Positions 1 to 8,803 are shown, counted from the first letter of the stretch. The stretch: DNA of 64,000 nucleotides from JAVVEG01 sp041751425 (GCA_041751425.1 JBGSXL010000032.1:1-64000); one strand, 5' to 3'. The notes: generated by a model not told the origin, from the letters alone. Numbers and translations: made by a program.

Positions 1-74
1 TACCCTTGTTGGGTAACAAGCTGTGCCGATTCCAGTTTGAAATCTGTTGTAAATGAACGTCGTTGTCTTGCCAT
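1..74 (-). CDS. IS3-family transposase OrfA, N-terminal fragment
   Basis: ATG at 74..72 opens a frame starting MARQRRSFTTDFKLESAQLV and leaving the window after about 24 residues. This is the typical beginning of the helix-turn-helix OrfA of the IS911/IS3 group, in which OrfA binds the terminal repeats and is fused to the DDE catalytic OrfB by programmed -1 frameshifting. Only the start is here, so integrity cannot be judged. The 5' leader with AAGAGGTG lies just upstream, between the ATG and the terminal repeat. Confidence 0.85.
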   Translation of the reverse strand, partial: MARQRRSFTTDFKLESAQLVTQQG

Positions 75-141
75 TGAACACCTCTTTGAATGTGGTAATG
101 TTACCACCTTAAATGGTGTCCGGTTTTATTAGACCACTACA
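1..141 (-). mobile_element. End of an IS3-family insertion sequence (partial)
   Basis: The right-hand boundary of an IS lies at about base 141. Read on the minus strand it begins TGTAGTGGTCTAATAAAACC, a terminal repeat of the IS3-family type, followed about 70 bases later by the orfA start. The rest of the element lies beyond the left edge of the window, so the other terminal repeat and the target duplication cannot be seen. It has landed inside a small same-strand gene (137-244). Confidence 0.85.
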
Positions 142-244
142 GGTCAACTTTTCCATCTGCTGTAATTCCTTTACTTAAGCCAATAAGCGTATCCACCTGA
201 CGATCTTGGATAAGTTTTCTATTAAATCTACTGAATATGTCCAT
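137..244 (-). pseudogene. Gene start truncated by the IS (probable BRCT-domain protein)
   Basis: ATG at 244..242 opens a 35-codon frame that runs into the IS terminal repeat, whose TGTAG supplies the stop. The peptide begins MDIFSRFNRKLIQDRQVDTL and continues with IGLSKGITADGKVDL. The pattern RQ(V/I)D.LIGL..GI.ADG.V resembles the N-terminal segment of proteobacterial BRCT-domain (NAD-dependent DNA ligase-like) proteins. That identification is from memory of the family and rests on few residues. The gene is clearly cut by the insertion. Whether its 3' part survives beyond the element is not visible. Confidence 0.6.
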
Positions 245-279
245 AAATTTTCGCTAGATTCTGACTAAAAACATAACAA

Positions 280-492
280 TCAATTTAAAAGACCTGCGGC
301 CTTATAATAAATATTAGCTGGAAGCCTTCTAATTCCGACCGACAGATACACCCCACGCTTAATTCCTTGTAATCTCATAGATAGATATTCATCCTTCCGG
401 CCAACTTTTATCTTCGAGTCCATGGCCTCATAAATCGCCTCTATTCGCGTTTTTTGAATACTATACCGATCCATGTAAGAACTCCATCCCAC
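280..492 (-). CDS. Small hypothetical protein, 70 aa (doubtful)
   Basis: A 70-codon frame starts at GTG (492..490), overlapping the stop of the upstream P1 peptidase by one base, and ends 35 bases before the truncated BRCT-like gene. The predicted peptide is basic and rich in Arg, Lys, Ile and Tyr, without a signal peptide or membrane segment. I recognise no family. Local base composition is clearly more AT-rich than the peptidase, consistent with a foreign or degraded segment next to the IS. It could be a short real gene, the tail of a decayed one, or chance. Confidence 0.3.
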   Translation of the reverse strand: MGWSSYMDRYSIQKTRIEAIYEAMDSKIKVGRKDEYLSMRLQGIKRGVYLSVGIRRLPANIYYKAAGLLN

Positions 493-1646
493 TAAATCGC
501 TCCCCGCCCCCGCAACACTTCCAACAACTTGTCCACAGGCACCGCCGGATACATCTCCCCATTCACCCCCTCAACATCACTCGCCTTAAACAACGCGTTA
601 TACAAAGCCTCCTCAGTCGCCTCCACCACCGCCTCAAACAATGGACTCATCAATTCATTAGGCCACTCCGCAACAGAGTGTGGTTCATTCCTCCGAACAA
701 CATCCCGCCGCACGCTCTCCGCCGTAGAAAACGCCAACGCATAATCTCCCGACCCATTCGACATATACGAACCAGACTTCCCTAACGCCATAAACGATCG
801 TGAAGCCAACCGTTCCAGATTGCGATCTGACAACGGGGCATCTGTTGCAATAATAATCATCACGGAACCATCCGGGCTGGGCTGCAAGTGGACAGCTGAC
901 TCTGTTTGTAGTAGATCCTCAGGTCTTATGGGCACTCCCATCACAGTCAGGTTGCCGCCGTAGTTGGTTTGCACCAGCACGCCAATCGTGAAACCTCCAA
1001 GGTCGGCGGGAAGTACACGCGAGCTGGTACCAATACCGCCTTTCCACCCAAACATCACGGTGCCCATACCGGCACCCACACTACCTTCTTCAACAGGCCC
1101 GGATTGGGCACCATCAATAGCAGCAATAGCATGCTCAGGACGCACGGCGCGCAGGCGGATGTTGTTGATGCGGCCATCGTTGGTTTCGCCGACTACGGCG
1201 TTGACGGACCGCACATCTTCATTGCCGGGCTGGGCCAGAGTCCATTCGATAATGCCTGCTGCTGCCTCGGGAACGGACAGGGTATTGGTCAGCAGGATTG
1301 GGGTTTCTACTTCGCCCAGTTCGATGACCTGGGTGGTGCCCATCATCTTGCCGAAGCCATTTCCCTGCGCGTAGCCGGCGGGGACTTTGTTCTGGAAGAT
1401 GTTGCCGCCGTGCGGCAGGATTGCGGTGACGCCGGTGCGTACGGAGTTGTCGGCGACGATACTCACTTGGCCTACGAGCACGCCGCTGACATCGGTGATG
1501 GCGTTGAATTCACCGGGTGCGTAAATGCCTGGTGCCAGGCCTGCCTCGCGGGCGCGTGGGTCGGTGTCGTTTGCCAGTGTGTGAGTAGAGCTGATGATGA
1601 ATAATGTGCCTGTAAATAAAATTATAAAAAACTTTCTATAAATCAT
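492..1646 (-). CDS. P1 family peptidase (DmpA/BapA-like aminopeptidase)
   Basis: A 384-aa serine aminopeptidase of MEROPS family S58, the group of DmpA and beta-peptidyl aminopeptidase BapA. These self-cleave into two chains and release N-terminal residues from peptides or amides. Residues 1-25 form a signal peptide ending at THTLA, so it acts in the periplasm. The conserved core includes VVGETNDG (about 151-158) and VGAGMG (about 190-195). The autocleavage site should be Gly298-Ser299 in NGSGDYALAFST, with Ser299 as the new N-terminal nucleophile. AGGAT lies about 8 bases before the ATG. It follows the acetyltransferase gene by 15 bases, so the two are probably co-transcribed. The natural substrate is unknown. 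Confidence 0.9.
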   Translation of the reverse strand: MIYRKFFIILFTGTLFIISSTHTLANDTDPRAREAGLAPGIYAPGEFNAITDVSGVLVGQVSIVADNSVRTGVTAILPHGGNIFQNKVPAGYAQGNGFGKMMGTTQVIELGEVETPILLTNTLSVPEAAAGIIEWTLAQPGNEDVRSVNAVVGETNDGRINNIRLRAVRPEHAIAAIDGAQSGPVEEGSVGAGMGTVMFGWKGGIGTSSRVLPADLGGFTIGVLVQTNYGGNLTVMGVPIRPEDLLQTESAVHLQPSPDGSVMIIIATDAPLSDRNLERLASRSFMALGKSGSYMSNGSGDYALAFSTAESVRRDVVRRNEPHSVAEWPNELMSPLFEAVVEATEEALYNALFKASDVEGVNGEMYPAVPVDKLLEVLRGRGAI

Positions 1647-1661
1647 TAAATTTATCCTGTG

Positions 1662-2198
1662 CTATTTGGCTGCTTTTTGAATCGCGTACACAACGTAATC
1701 GTGACCCACACCGTTTACATCCCTGATTTCTGCGTGCGAATACTCTGCGCCAATCTTCGCGACTGCTTTGCGTGAGCGCGTATTATCTTTTCCGATATGG
1801 AACCACACTTTGTCAGCCCATCGAAAAGCATGCGTCAGCATCAAGTGCTTTTTTTCCTGATTCGTGGGGCCTCCCCAGTGAGTTCGGTTCAGAAATGTAT
1901 ATCCAATGGCGACCTCTTTCTTCTCGGGGTTCCAATCGTAATAGCGCGAACAACCGATCACTTTTCCGGTTTGTTTTTCTATCACAACAAGGGATGCTCC
2001 GCTGGCCAATGCACCATCAAAATACTCGCGGGTAAAAGCGTCGCGCTGGTAGCGAAGTGGGGAAGGGTGTTGTTCCCAGGTAAGGGGGTCGGATGCCGCT
2101 TCATACAGCGGCTCGAAATCTTCCGCAGTTAATGGACGCAGTAAAATCGTAGCTCCAACAAGTGTCGGTTGTAGTTCAAAGCTCATACTGGCGTCCAT
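1662..2198 (-). CDS. GNAT family N-acetyltransferase (RimJ/RimL type)
   Basis: A 178-aa protein with the layout of RimJ/RimL-type GNAT enzymes, which move the acetyl group of acetyl-CoA to an amino group. The opening LRPLTAEDFEPLYEAASDP is the usual beta1/alpha1 segment. IGCSRYYDWN is the central strand region. FHIGKDNTRSRKAVAKIGAE near residues 135-154 matches the family's N.RSR.AIEKLGA helix that packs against acetyl-CoA. The start may be the first ATG or Met5. The gene lies 30 bases after the esterase gene and 15 before the P1 peptidase, suggesting one transcript. The acceptor cannot be predicted. Confidence 0.85.
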   Translation of the reverse strand: MDASMSFELQPTLVGATILLRPLTAEDFEPLYEAASDPLTWEQHPSPLRYQRDAFTREYFDGALASGASLVVIEKQTGKVIGCSRYYDWNPEKKEVAIGYTFLNRTHWGGPTNQEKKHLMLTHAFRWADKVWFHIGKDNTRSRKAVAKIGAEYSHAEIRDVNGVGHDYVVYAIQKAAK

Positions 2199-2228
2199 TC
2201 TGTTTTTATTAGATCGTTCCTCAAGGTC

Positions 2229-3347
2229 TCAATACAGCTCCGTAAACCGACCCATCTGACAACTGTAACCTTCGGGTGGTGTCGTCAATTGAAACGCGTC
2301 CGGGTCAGAGCCTTTCGGATGTGAGGCCAGCGTAGTCAATGCCCAAAGATTAAACGCCTGCGTATTTACCTGGGGCCACATGTGCCCATGTCCAGCCGTA
2401 CAGGAAACATGCACGACATTATCCAGCGAGCTGAAATAATTGGACCCAGCCTGCGTGCTGGGACGATAGTCTGCACACAGGAAACGGTCGGCGCCGCTGC
2501 CGCAGTTCCACAGATCATTTTCTCCGCCCCACACCGTTATCACGATGAGCGGGTCCAGTTCGTTTTTCAGTGGATAAGGTGCGACGCGGCCCTGATGAAT
2601 TTTTGCAGGAGCATCGATCACCGCTTGACGGGAATCATTGAAGGACAATGGCGTGCCATCATCCTGAGTCACATACCATTCGCCGGAGATGGGCAGACCA
2701 CCGGCCCAGAAATCGGACTTGAAAGTCAGTGCCCTGTTAGTCATGGTGCCACCGGAGGAGATGCCGCCCAGGAAAAGTCGATGGCTATCCAGTTCCCACT
2801 CGGTGCCGACGCACTGAACTACGGCCTGCAGGAATGACGCATCGGGTCCGGCATCGTTCTTCCATTTATCGCCGCTGTCATTACCAGCGCGACCTTCAAA
2901 CCAGGGATCCCAGTTCCAGCCATCGCTGCCGGCGCGGTTGCAGGCTTGGGGCGTGCCGCCGAATTCGGGGTCCTGATTGGCGCAGGCACGTACGGGGCCA
3001 ATGACCATGAAGCCTTCATCAGCCATCAGCGCGTTGGCGCCACTGCGCGGTACATTGAGGTTGGCGTGTGTCGACTCGACGCTGCCAGTGAGCGGTACCC
3101 ATACCGGCAACGGGCCGCTGGTATTTTCGGGTGCGTGGACGACAAATGCGCGGTTCATGCCTTTGTGCGGGAAATCGGTGTTCAGCCCTTCTTTGACTTC
3201 GTAACCTGAGGGGCAGGACCATTCGACATCCCAGTCCTCTGCAGCTATGGTGAGGCCAGGTACCAATAGAGAAAAAAATGCGCCTACAGGCAGCAGGCTC
3301 TTGGCTAGTCGCTTTTTGAGTTCATTGTGCGGAAAATTATTGGTCAT
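2229..3347 (-). CDS. Secreted alpha/beta hydrolase (PHB depolymerase/esterase-like)
   Basis: A 372-aa exported hydrolase with an N-terminal hydrophobic signal (LLPVGAFFSLLVPGLTIAA). The lipase-type nucleophile elbow GGISSGG lies near residue 195. The late His is probably in GHGHMWP, and many Cys suggest disulfides. The overall pattern resembles the LpqC/poly(3-hydroxybutyrate) depolymerase-like esterases. I chose ATG 3347..3345 because AGAGGAA lies about 10 bases upstream. A longer frame from 3401 adds an unlikely leader. It is divergent from the dehydrogenase/acetoacetyl-CoA synthetase pair, which would suit an extracellular 3-hydroxybutyrate polymer substrate. This is inference: feruloyl or other esterase activity is possible. 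Confidence 0.7.
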   Translation of the reverse strand: MTNNFPHNELKKRLAKSLLPVGAFFSLLVPGLTIAAEDWDVEWSCPSGYEVKEGLNTDFPHKGMNRAFVVHAPENTSGPLPVWVPLTGSVESTHANLNVPRSGANALMADEGFMVIGPVRACANQDPEFGGTPQACNRAGSDGWNWDPWFEGRAGNDSGDKWKNDAGPDASFLQAVVQCVGTEWELDSHRLFLGGISSGGTMTNRALTFKSDFWAGGLPISGEWYVTQDDGTPLSFNDSRQAVIDAPAKIHQGRVAPYPLKNELDPLIVITVWGGENDLWNCGSGADRFLCADYRPSTQAGSNYFSSLDNVVHVSCTAGHGHMWPQVNTQAFNLWALTTLASHPKGSDPDAFQLTTPPEGYSCQMGRFTELY

Positions 3348-3528
3348 GTTTTTATATTCCTCTATTTCACAATTACCGAACAGAATAATAGCAATCACCA
3401 CAATAAGGTATAAAAAGTTGGCAGTTTTATAAACCGGTGATGCAAACTACAATATCTCGGCCCCTGAGTGTAAACCCCAGGGGTCTTAATAAAGGGGTCA
3501 TGATAAATCGCAAGGGAAGGGGACACGT

Positions 3529-4338
3529 ATGGCAGGTCGGTTGCAGGATAAAGTGGTCGTTATCACCGGGGCTACCAGTGGTATTGGCGAAGCAACAGCG
3601 CGGATATTCGCGGCACAGGGCGCGACACTGGTTTTGGCGGGACGCAGCGTTGACAAGGGTGAGTCGTTAGCCAAAGAGTTGAGTGCCACTACCAGTTGCC
3701 TGTATCACCGCACAGACGTGATGCAGGAGGACGATATCGCCAGTCTGATCGACACAACTGTTGCACGCTTTGGTCGTCTGGATTGCCTCTTCAATAATGC
3801 CGGCGCGGGTGAGCGCAGCAGCGTGGAATCGGTGACAGAGGAGCATTTTGCCGAAGTCATGCGTCTGTTGGTGGGCAGTGTGGTATTCGGCATGAAGCAC
3901 GCGGCCAGAGTCATGAAGCCTGCCAATGCGGGCAGCATCATCAATAACGCGAGTATCGCCGCGCATCGCAGTGGGCAGGGCGGGTATCTGTATTCCGGCG
4001 CGAAGGCGGCGGTCAGTCATCTGACGCGTCTTGCAGGCCTGGAGTTGGGTCAATGGAATATTCGCGTTAATGCGATATCACCGGGCGCTATTGCAACGCC
4101 TATTTTCTGGGGCGGTTCCGCACGCGCACAACAATTGAGCGATGCCGAGAACGAGCAGAAGCTGGCCAAGCTGCAGGGCAATCTCGCCAAGGCTACACCC
4201 ATTCCTCGTTCCGGTATTGCCGATGATATTGCCAATGCCGCGTTGTTTTTGGCCAGCGACGACAGCACGTATATCAATTGCCATGACCTGGTGGTTGATG
4301 GCGGGCGCATTGCCATGTTCAACGAAAGGACGGGCTGA
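3529..4338 (+). CDS. Short-chain dehydrogenase/reductase (SDR)
   Basis: A 269-aa classical SDR that oxidises or reduces an alcohol/ketone with NAD(P). TGATSGIG (about residues 11-18) binds the dinucleotide and NNAG stabilises the fold. Tyr155 and Lys159 in YSGAK are catalytic. LAGRS after beta2 lacks the Asp of strict NAD enzymes, so the cofactor is uncertain. The stop lies one base before the ATG of acetoacetyl-CoA synthetase, indicating a coupled operon. With that partner a 3-hydroxybutyrate dehydrogenase-like role (3-hydroxybutyrate to acetoacetate) is attractive. The sequence is somewhat closer to general cyclic-alcohol SDRs, so the substrate stays open. Confidence 0.85.
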   Translation: MAGRLQDKVVVITGATSGIGEATARIFAAQGATLVLAGRSVDKGESLAKELSATTSCLYHRTDVMQEDDIASLIDTTVARFGRLDCLFNNAGAGERSSVESVTEEHFAEVMRLLVGSVVFGMKHAARVMKPANAGSIINNASIAAHRSGQGGYLYSGAKAAVSHLTRLAGLELGQWNIRVNAISPGAIATPIFWGGSARAQQLSDAENEQKLAKLQGNLAKATPIPRSGIADDIANAALFLASDDSTYINCHDLVVDGGRIAMFNERTG

Positions 4339-4339
4339 T

Positions 4340-6457
4340 ATGTCGACACCTGAATTGCTGTGGACACCTTCCGACGAACGCATCGCCGAAGCGGGTATCA
4401 CACGTTACAAGCAATGGCTGAAGGAGAATCGCGGGCTGGAATTCGCGAACTACGAGGAGCTTTGGGAGTGGTCAGTCACTCACATTGAAGATTTTTGGAA
4501 AAGTATCTGGGACATCTCCGGCGTCATCGCGCATCAGCCTTATTCCAGCGTGTTGGCAGAGCGGATAATGCCAGGCGCGCGCTGGTTTGAAGGTGCCGCG
4601 CTAAACTATGCAGAGCACAGCCTTGCGTTTGCCGGGAAAGCGGAAGCGGTAGATTATCCCGCGATACTGTTTCAGTCGGAGTTGTATCCGCGCGTGGAGA
4701 TTTCCTGGCAGACACTTGTCGGGCAGGTGGGTTCAATCGCAGAAACGCTGAATAAACTGGGTTTGCAACAAGGCGACCGCGCAGTAGCTTATATGCCAAA
4801 CATTCCGCAGACAGTTGCTGCGATGCTGGCCGTTGTCAGTCAGGGCGGCATCTGGTCATGCACAGCGCCGGACATGGGAGCCGTTGGCGTACTCGATCGC
4901 TTTCGCCAGATTGAACCAAAAATATTGTTCGCGGTAGATGGCTATCGTTATGGTGGCAGGGATTTCGACAGGCGCGACATCGTCAGAGAACTGGTGCGTC
5001 AGTTGCCTACGCTGGAAGCGGTCATATTCGTTCCTTATCTGGATGAGCAGGCGCAGTTGGATCTGGATTTTCCGCACGCGCCCGATCGCAAGGTGCGCAT
5101 TGTCCCTTTTTCAGAAGCTGTGGCGAAACCGCAGCCCGTCAAATTTGTACCTGTGCCATTTTCACATCCGTTGTGGATAGTTTATTCCTCCGGCACCACA
5201 GGCATGCCCAAGCCTATCGTGCATGGTCATGGTGGCGTGGTGATGCAGACTTTGAAAACCGGATTGCTGCATGGCGACGCGCGCCCCGGTGATCGCGCGT
5301 TCTGGTTCTCGTCCACAAACTGGATCATGTGGAACTCTGTCGTCAATGGGTTGATCAATGGCGTGACCATTATGTTGTTCGATGGCAATCCTGGTTATCC
5401 CGACACGTCTACGCTGTGGCGTTTCGCCGAACGCGAAAAGGCGACATCGTTCGGCACCAGCCCCGCGTTTATCACGCTGTGCAGCAAGTCCGGCATCAAT
5501 CCGGGCAAACAATTCGACCTGAGCTCTTTGCGCGCCGTCGGTTGCACAGGCGCGCCATTAACGGAAGAAGGTTATCGCTGGGTGTATACGCATGTGAGCC
5601 AGGATGTGCGCCTGAGCTGCATATCCGGTGGCACAGATCCCGGCGCCTGCTTCCTGACGACATGTTCGACACTGCCTGTCTATGCTGGTGAGATGCAGTG
5701 CCGCGAACTGGGCGTCGCAACTTACGCGTTCAATGATGATGGGCTGCCTGTGATGGATGAGGTTGGCGAATTGGTCATGACTGAACCGATCCCTTCCATG
5801 CCTCTGTTTTTCTGGGGTGACACAGATGGGTCGCGTTACTTCGACAGTTATTTCACCACGTGGCCCGGCGTGTGGGTGCATGGTGACTGGATACGTCTGA
5901 TGCAAAGGCCCGAGTCTGTCACCGGTATCGTTTACGGCCGTTCAGATTCCACCATCAATCGGCATGGCATACGCATGGGCACCAGCGAGATCTATCGCGT
6001 GGTGGAAGAGTTCGATGAGATAGTGGACTCGTTAGTCATTGATCTGGAGTATTTGCAGAGAGAGTCATACATGGCGCTTTTCGTCGTGCTGAGAAATCCT
6101 GAAGCCGGTGGCGATGTGTCAGCGAAAGGGCCGGCACCGGATGGCGAACTGGCAGGGAGTTCATCTTTGCAGTCTGGTCGATTGCAGATTTCGGATACTG
6201 GTGTTCCAGAGAAACTGCGCGCGAACATCATGGAGGCTATCCGCACGAAATTATCGGCGCGGCATTTGCCGAATGAAATTTTCGCCATCCCGGCGGTGCC
6301 GCGCACGTTGTCAGGCAAGAAGCTGGAGATTCCTGTGAAGAAGATTCTGTTGGGTCACGATATCAAGAAGGCGCTGAACAGAGACTCCATGGGCAACCCG
6401 GAATCGATTGACTGGTTTGTGGGTTTTGCGAATGGGCGCAGTAGTGCAGCGCGTTAA
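4340..6457 (+). CDS. aacS: Acetoacetyl-CoA synthetase (acetoacetate-CoA ligase)
   Basis: A 705-aa cytosolic member of the ANL adenylate-forming family. It activates acetoacetate with ATP and CoA to acetoacetyl-CoA. The P-loop-like AMP-binding motif YSSGTTGMPKP and the C-terminal LSGKKLEIPVKK, carrying the catalytic Lys, are present. The stretch APDMGAVGVLDRFRQIEPK is typical of acetoacetyl-CoA rather than acetyl-CoA synthetases. It is longer than the usual 650 or so residues because of a Gly/Ser/Pro-rich insert near residues 590-620. The start is ATG 4340, one base after the dehydrogenase stop. An in-frame extension back to 4142 is only overlap with the upstream gene. Confidence 0.9.
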   Translation: MSTPELLWTPSDERIAEAGITRYKQWLKENRGLEFANYEELWEWSVTHIEDFWKSIWDISGVIAHQPYSSVLAERIMPGARWFEGAALNYAEHSLAFAGKAEAVDYPAILFQSELYPRVEISWQTLVGQVGSIAETLNKLGLQQGDRAVAYMPNIPQTVAAMLAVVSQGGIWSCTAPDMGAVGVLDRFRQIEPKILFAVDGYRYGGRDFDRRDIVRELVRQLPTLEAVIFVPYLDEQAQLDLDFPHAPDRKVRIVPFSEAVAKPQPVKFVPVPFSHPLWIVYSSGTTGMPKPIVHGHGGVVMQTLKTGLLHGDARPGDRAFWFSSTNWIMWNSVVNGLINGVTIMLFDGNPGYPDTSTLWRFAEREKATSFGTSPAFITLCSKSGINPGKQFDLSSLRAVGCTGAPLTEEGYRWVYTHVSQDVRLSCISGGTDPGACFLTTCSTLPVYAGEMQCRELGVATYAFNDDGLPVMDEVGELVMTEPIPSMPLFFWGDTDGSRYFDSYFTTWPGVWVHGDWIRLMQRPESVTGIVYGRSDSTINRHGIRMGTSEIYRVVEEFDEIVDSLVIDLEYLQRESYMALFVVLRNPEAGGDVSAKGPAPDGELAGSSSLQSGRLQISDTGVPEKLRANIMEAIRTKLSARHLPNEIFAIPAVPRTLSGKKLEIPVKKILLGHDIKKALNRDSMGNPESIDWFVGFANGRSSAAR

Positions 6458-6511
6458 CATTCGGCAGTCGGTGAGTTCTGAATATATGGTTTAGTGAACG
6501 AGGAAGTCAGC

Positions 6512-8545
6512 ATGAGAAAGGGTTCCAGTGAAGTTCAACAATCTGCTACAGATAGCGTAGTACTTTTTGCCAAGTGTTTGCTGCTGGCAAGTGCATTGAC
6601 ATTGGCGGCGTGCTCGACAGAAGAGTCTGCCACCCCGACGGACGAAGCAGCGCAGAATAACGTGCAGAATGCTGCACAGGGTACTGAAGCGAACAACGAA
6701 ACTGTAGCGCTTACTCAAGACACCCTGGAGCTGGACCTCGGCCGCAGTCTCTACGAACAACGCTGCGCCGATTGCCATGAGGTGGCACTTGATCGCACGC
6801 CCAGCAGACAAGTGTTATCGGGCAACGCGCCAGGTTTCATTTATGCCGCCATTAACAATGGCGTGATGGCGCCTATGGCAGAGGGATTGACCGATGAGGA
6901 GAAGCAGGCTATCGCGCTGTACATCAGCCCCGCAGTCGGCGTAAGAGGCAGTGCCGGTGATCCCGATGCGAATGCGATCTGGGGCCCGTCGTCTGCGCAG
7001 ATGCCGATGGATGGTCCGATGTGCACTGACGACCTGGCAGAACTTGACCTCGCACAACCACAATGGAATGGCTGGAGTATTAACTCCGATAACGCACGCT
7101 ACCAGCCCGATCCCGGCTTCAGCGTGGAAGAGATTCCGCGCTTGCAAGTGAAATGGGCCTTCCACTATCCCGGTTCCAAGAATGGTCAGGCGACTGTGAT
7201 TGGCAACCGGCTGTTCGTCACCAGCATGAGCGGCGCGGTGTATGCGCTGGATGCGCGCAGTGGCTGTGTGTACTGGCGTCACGATGCCGAAGCTGCCACT
7301 CGGTCCAGTGTTTCTGTTGGACCGGCCGCTGCGGATTCCGGTGCCAGTTATGCGCTTTATTATTCCGACTGGACGAAGAGCGCAGTGGCATTGAATGCCG
7401 AGACCGGTGAGCAGCTGTGGCGCACTCAGATAGAAGATGCGACTGGTGTACAAATGACCGGGTCGCCCACATTGCACGGTAATGTATTGCTGGTGCCAAT
7501 CTCCACAGGCAACGAAGCATTCGCTACCAATGACAACTACGAATGCTGCAAGTTTATCGGCTCTGTTGTAGCACTGGATGCGCACTCCGGCACGATACTC
7601 TGGAAGACATATACCACCGACCAGAAGAACGAACCGTTTCGATTGAACCGCAATGGTCAGCAGATGTGGGGCCCGGCGGGTGGGTCAATCTGGTCGGCGC
7701 CTACCGTGGATGCAGACAAAGGCATTGTCTATGTGGCCACGTCTAATTCACATACTGATGTTCCCCACCATGGTTCGAACTCAGTTATCGCGATGGATCT
7801 GCAGACGGGTGAAAAATTGTGGACTAAACAATTGTTGGCCAACGACGCTTACATCATCGGTTGCCCGCGTGCTGCAAATTGTCCAGAAGTATTGGGTCCG
7901 GATTTCGCGCTGGGTACATCGCCGATTCTGCATACGCTGGCCGATGGCAAGCAACTATTGCTGGCGGGACAAAAATCAGGTCATATCTATGCGCTGGACC
8001 CGGACAACGAAGGTGCGCTTGTCTGGCAACATCGTCTGAGTAATGGCAGTGCACTGGGCGGCGTGGAATTTGGACACGCCACCGACGAACACAATGTCTA
8101 TGTCGGCATATCCGATGTGGTAACCCGCGTGGACCCGAAACCCGGCATGACGGCCATCCGCATCAGCGATGGTGAAATACTCTGGCAAACACCCTCACCA
8201 GAGCTGCCATGCCGTTGGGAGAATATTTACTGTGATGGCGCCATATCGCAGGCGGTTACTGTTGTCCCCGGCGCTGTATTCGCAGGCGCAATGAATGGCC
8301 ATTTTCGTGCTTATTCCACCACGGACGGCAGAGTAATCTGGGATTTCAATACCGCGGCGGAACCGCATATTACTGTGTTGGGAAACCAGGCTTATGGTGG
8401 CGTCATGGACGCGGCTGGACCAACTGTGTTGAATGGCATGGTGTACGTGCATTCCGGTTATGCCGGGCGGCAGACGGCAAACACGAATGACCTGAGTGGC
8501 AGAGATGGCAATGTGCTATTGGCGTTCTCGGTTGATGGCGAGTAG
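6512..8545 (+). CDS. Cytochrome c/PQQ-repeat quinoprotein dehydrogenase, lipoprotein
   Basis: A 677-aa envelope oxidoreductase. It has a lipobox (LTLAAC) in a signal peptide, then a cytochrome c domain with the haem site CADCH near residue 86. An eight-bladed PQQ-type propeller built of W-containing repeats (YALDARSG, ALNAETGEQLW, VALDAHSGTILW, AMDLQTGEKLW) follows. This resembles polyvinyl-alcohol dehydrogenase-like quinohaemoproteins, which pass electrons from an alcohol through PQQ to haem c. I place the start at ATG 6512 with AGGAAG upstream; a GTG at 6494 is in frame. The stop abuts an Rhs remnant. The substrate is unknown, and a non-catalytic PQQ-like propeller is not excluded. Confidence 0.85.
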   Translation: MRKGSSEVQQSATDSVVLFAKCLLLASALTLAACSTEESATPTDEAAQNNVQNAAQGTEANNETVALTQDTLELDLGRSLYEQRCADCHEVALDRTPSRQVLSGNAPGFIYAAINNGVMAPMAEGLTDEEKQAIALYISPAVGVRGSAGDPDANAIWGPSSAQMPMDGPMCTDDLAELDLAQPQWNGWSINSDNARYQPDPGFSVEEIPRLQVKWAFHYPGSKNGQATVIGNRLFVTSMSGAVYALDARSGCVYWRHDAEAATRSSVSVGPAAADSGASYALYYSDWTKSAVALNAETGEQLWRTQIEDATGVQMTGSPTLHGNVLLVPISTGNEAFATNDNYECCKFIGSVVALDAHSGTILWKTYTTDQKNEPFRLNRNGQQMWGPAGGSIWSAPTVDADKGIVYVATSNSHTDVPHHGSNSVIAMDLQTGEKLWTKQLLANDAYIIGCPRAANCPEVLGPDFALGTSPILHTLADGKQLLLAGQKSGHIYALDPDNEGALVWQHRLSNGSALGGVEFGHATDEHNVYVGISDVVTRVDPKPGMTAIRISDGEILWQTPSPELPCRWENIYCDGAISQAVTVVPGAVFAGAMNGHFRAYSTTDGRVIWDFNTAAEPHITVLGNQAYGGVMDAAGPTVLNGMVYVHSGYAGRQTANTNDLSGRDGNVLLAFSVDGE

Positions 8546-8547
8546 TA

Positions 8548-8751
8548 AGGTACGGCACCTGGCATGACTATCTGTTTGCCGACGGGCAGCGCATTGGGCT
8601 GCGGGAACAGAGCACCAGTCCGGCGGCTGTGAGTTTTCAGGGATACGTGCACGATCACCAGGGCTCGGTTGCGGTGGTGACCGATGGCAGCGGCGCGGTG
8701 GTGCAGCGCCTGAGCTACGATGCCTGGGGCCGGCGTCCGAATAGACACTGA
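8548..8751 (+). pseudogene. Rhs/YD-repeat protein remnant
   Basis: Directly after the quinoprotein stop an open frame without a start codon reads YGTWHDYLFADGQRIGLR, then GYVHDHQGSVAVVTDGSG, then VVQRLSYDAWGRRPN, and stops at TGA 8749-8751. H-D/H-x-G-S.......G.V...YDAWG is the hallmark of the last YD repeats of Rhs/WapA polymorphic toxins, just before the variable toxin tip. About 68 codons survive, so it is a non-functional fragment left by recombination. Its local G+C is higher than that of the AT-rich toxin-antitoxin genes that follow. Confidence 0.8.
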
Positions 8752-8803
8752 ACGCCCATTTACCACACAACTGGGTTATGTTCTTTCTATTTCTGGAAGA
8801 ACC

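Noticed and set aside
280..492. The 70-aa frame as part of the IS transposase
   Set aside because: It lies outside the IS terminal repeat at 141 and does not resemble a transposase; kept only as a doubtful small gene.
969..1604. 211-aa plus-strand open frame across the P1 peptidase gene
   Set aside because: It is antisense to a well-supported gene, has no family likeness and no ribosome binding site; it results from codon bias of the real gene.
4142..4339. N-terminal extension of acetoacetyl-CoA synthetase back to 4142
   Set aside because: The extra 66 residues lie within the SDR gene in another frame and do not resemble the family; ATG 4340 fits the operon junction.
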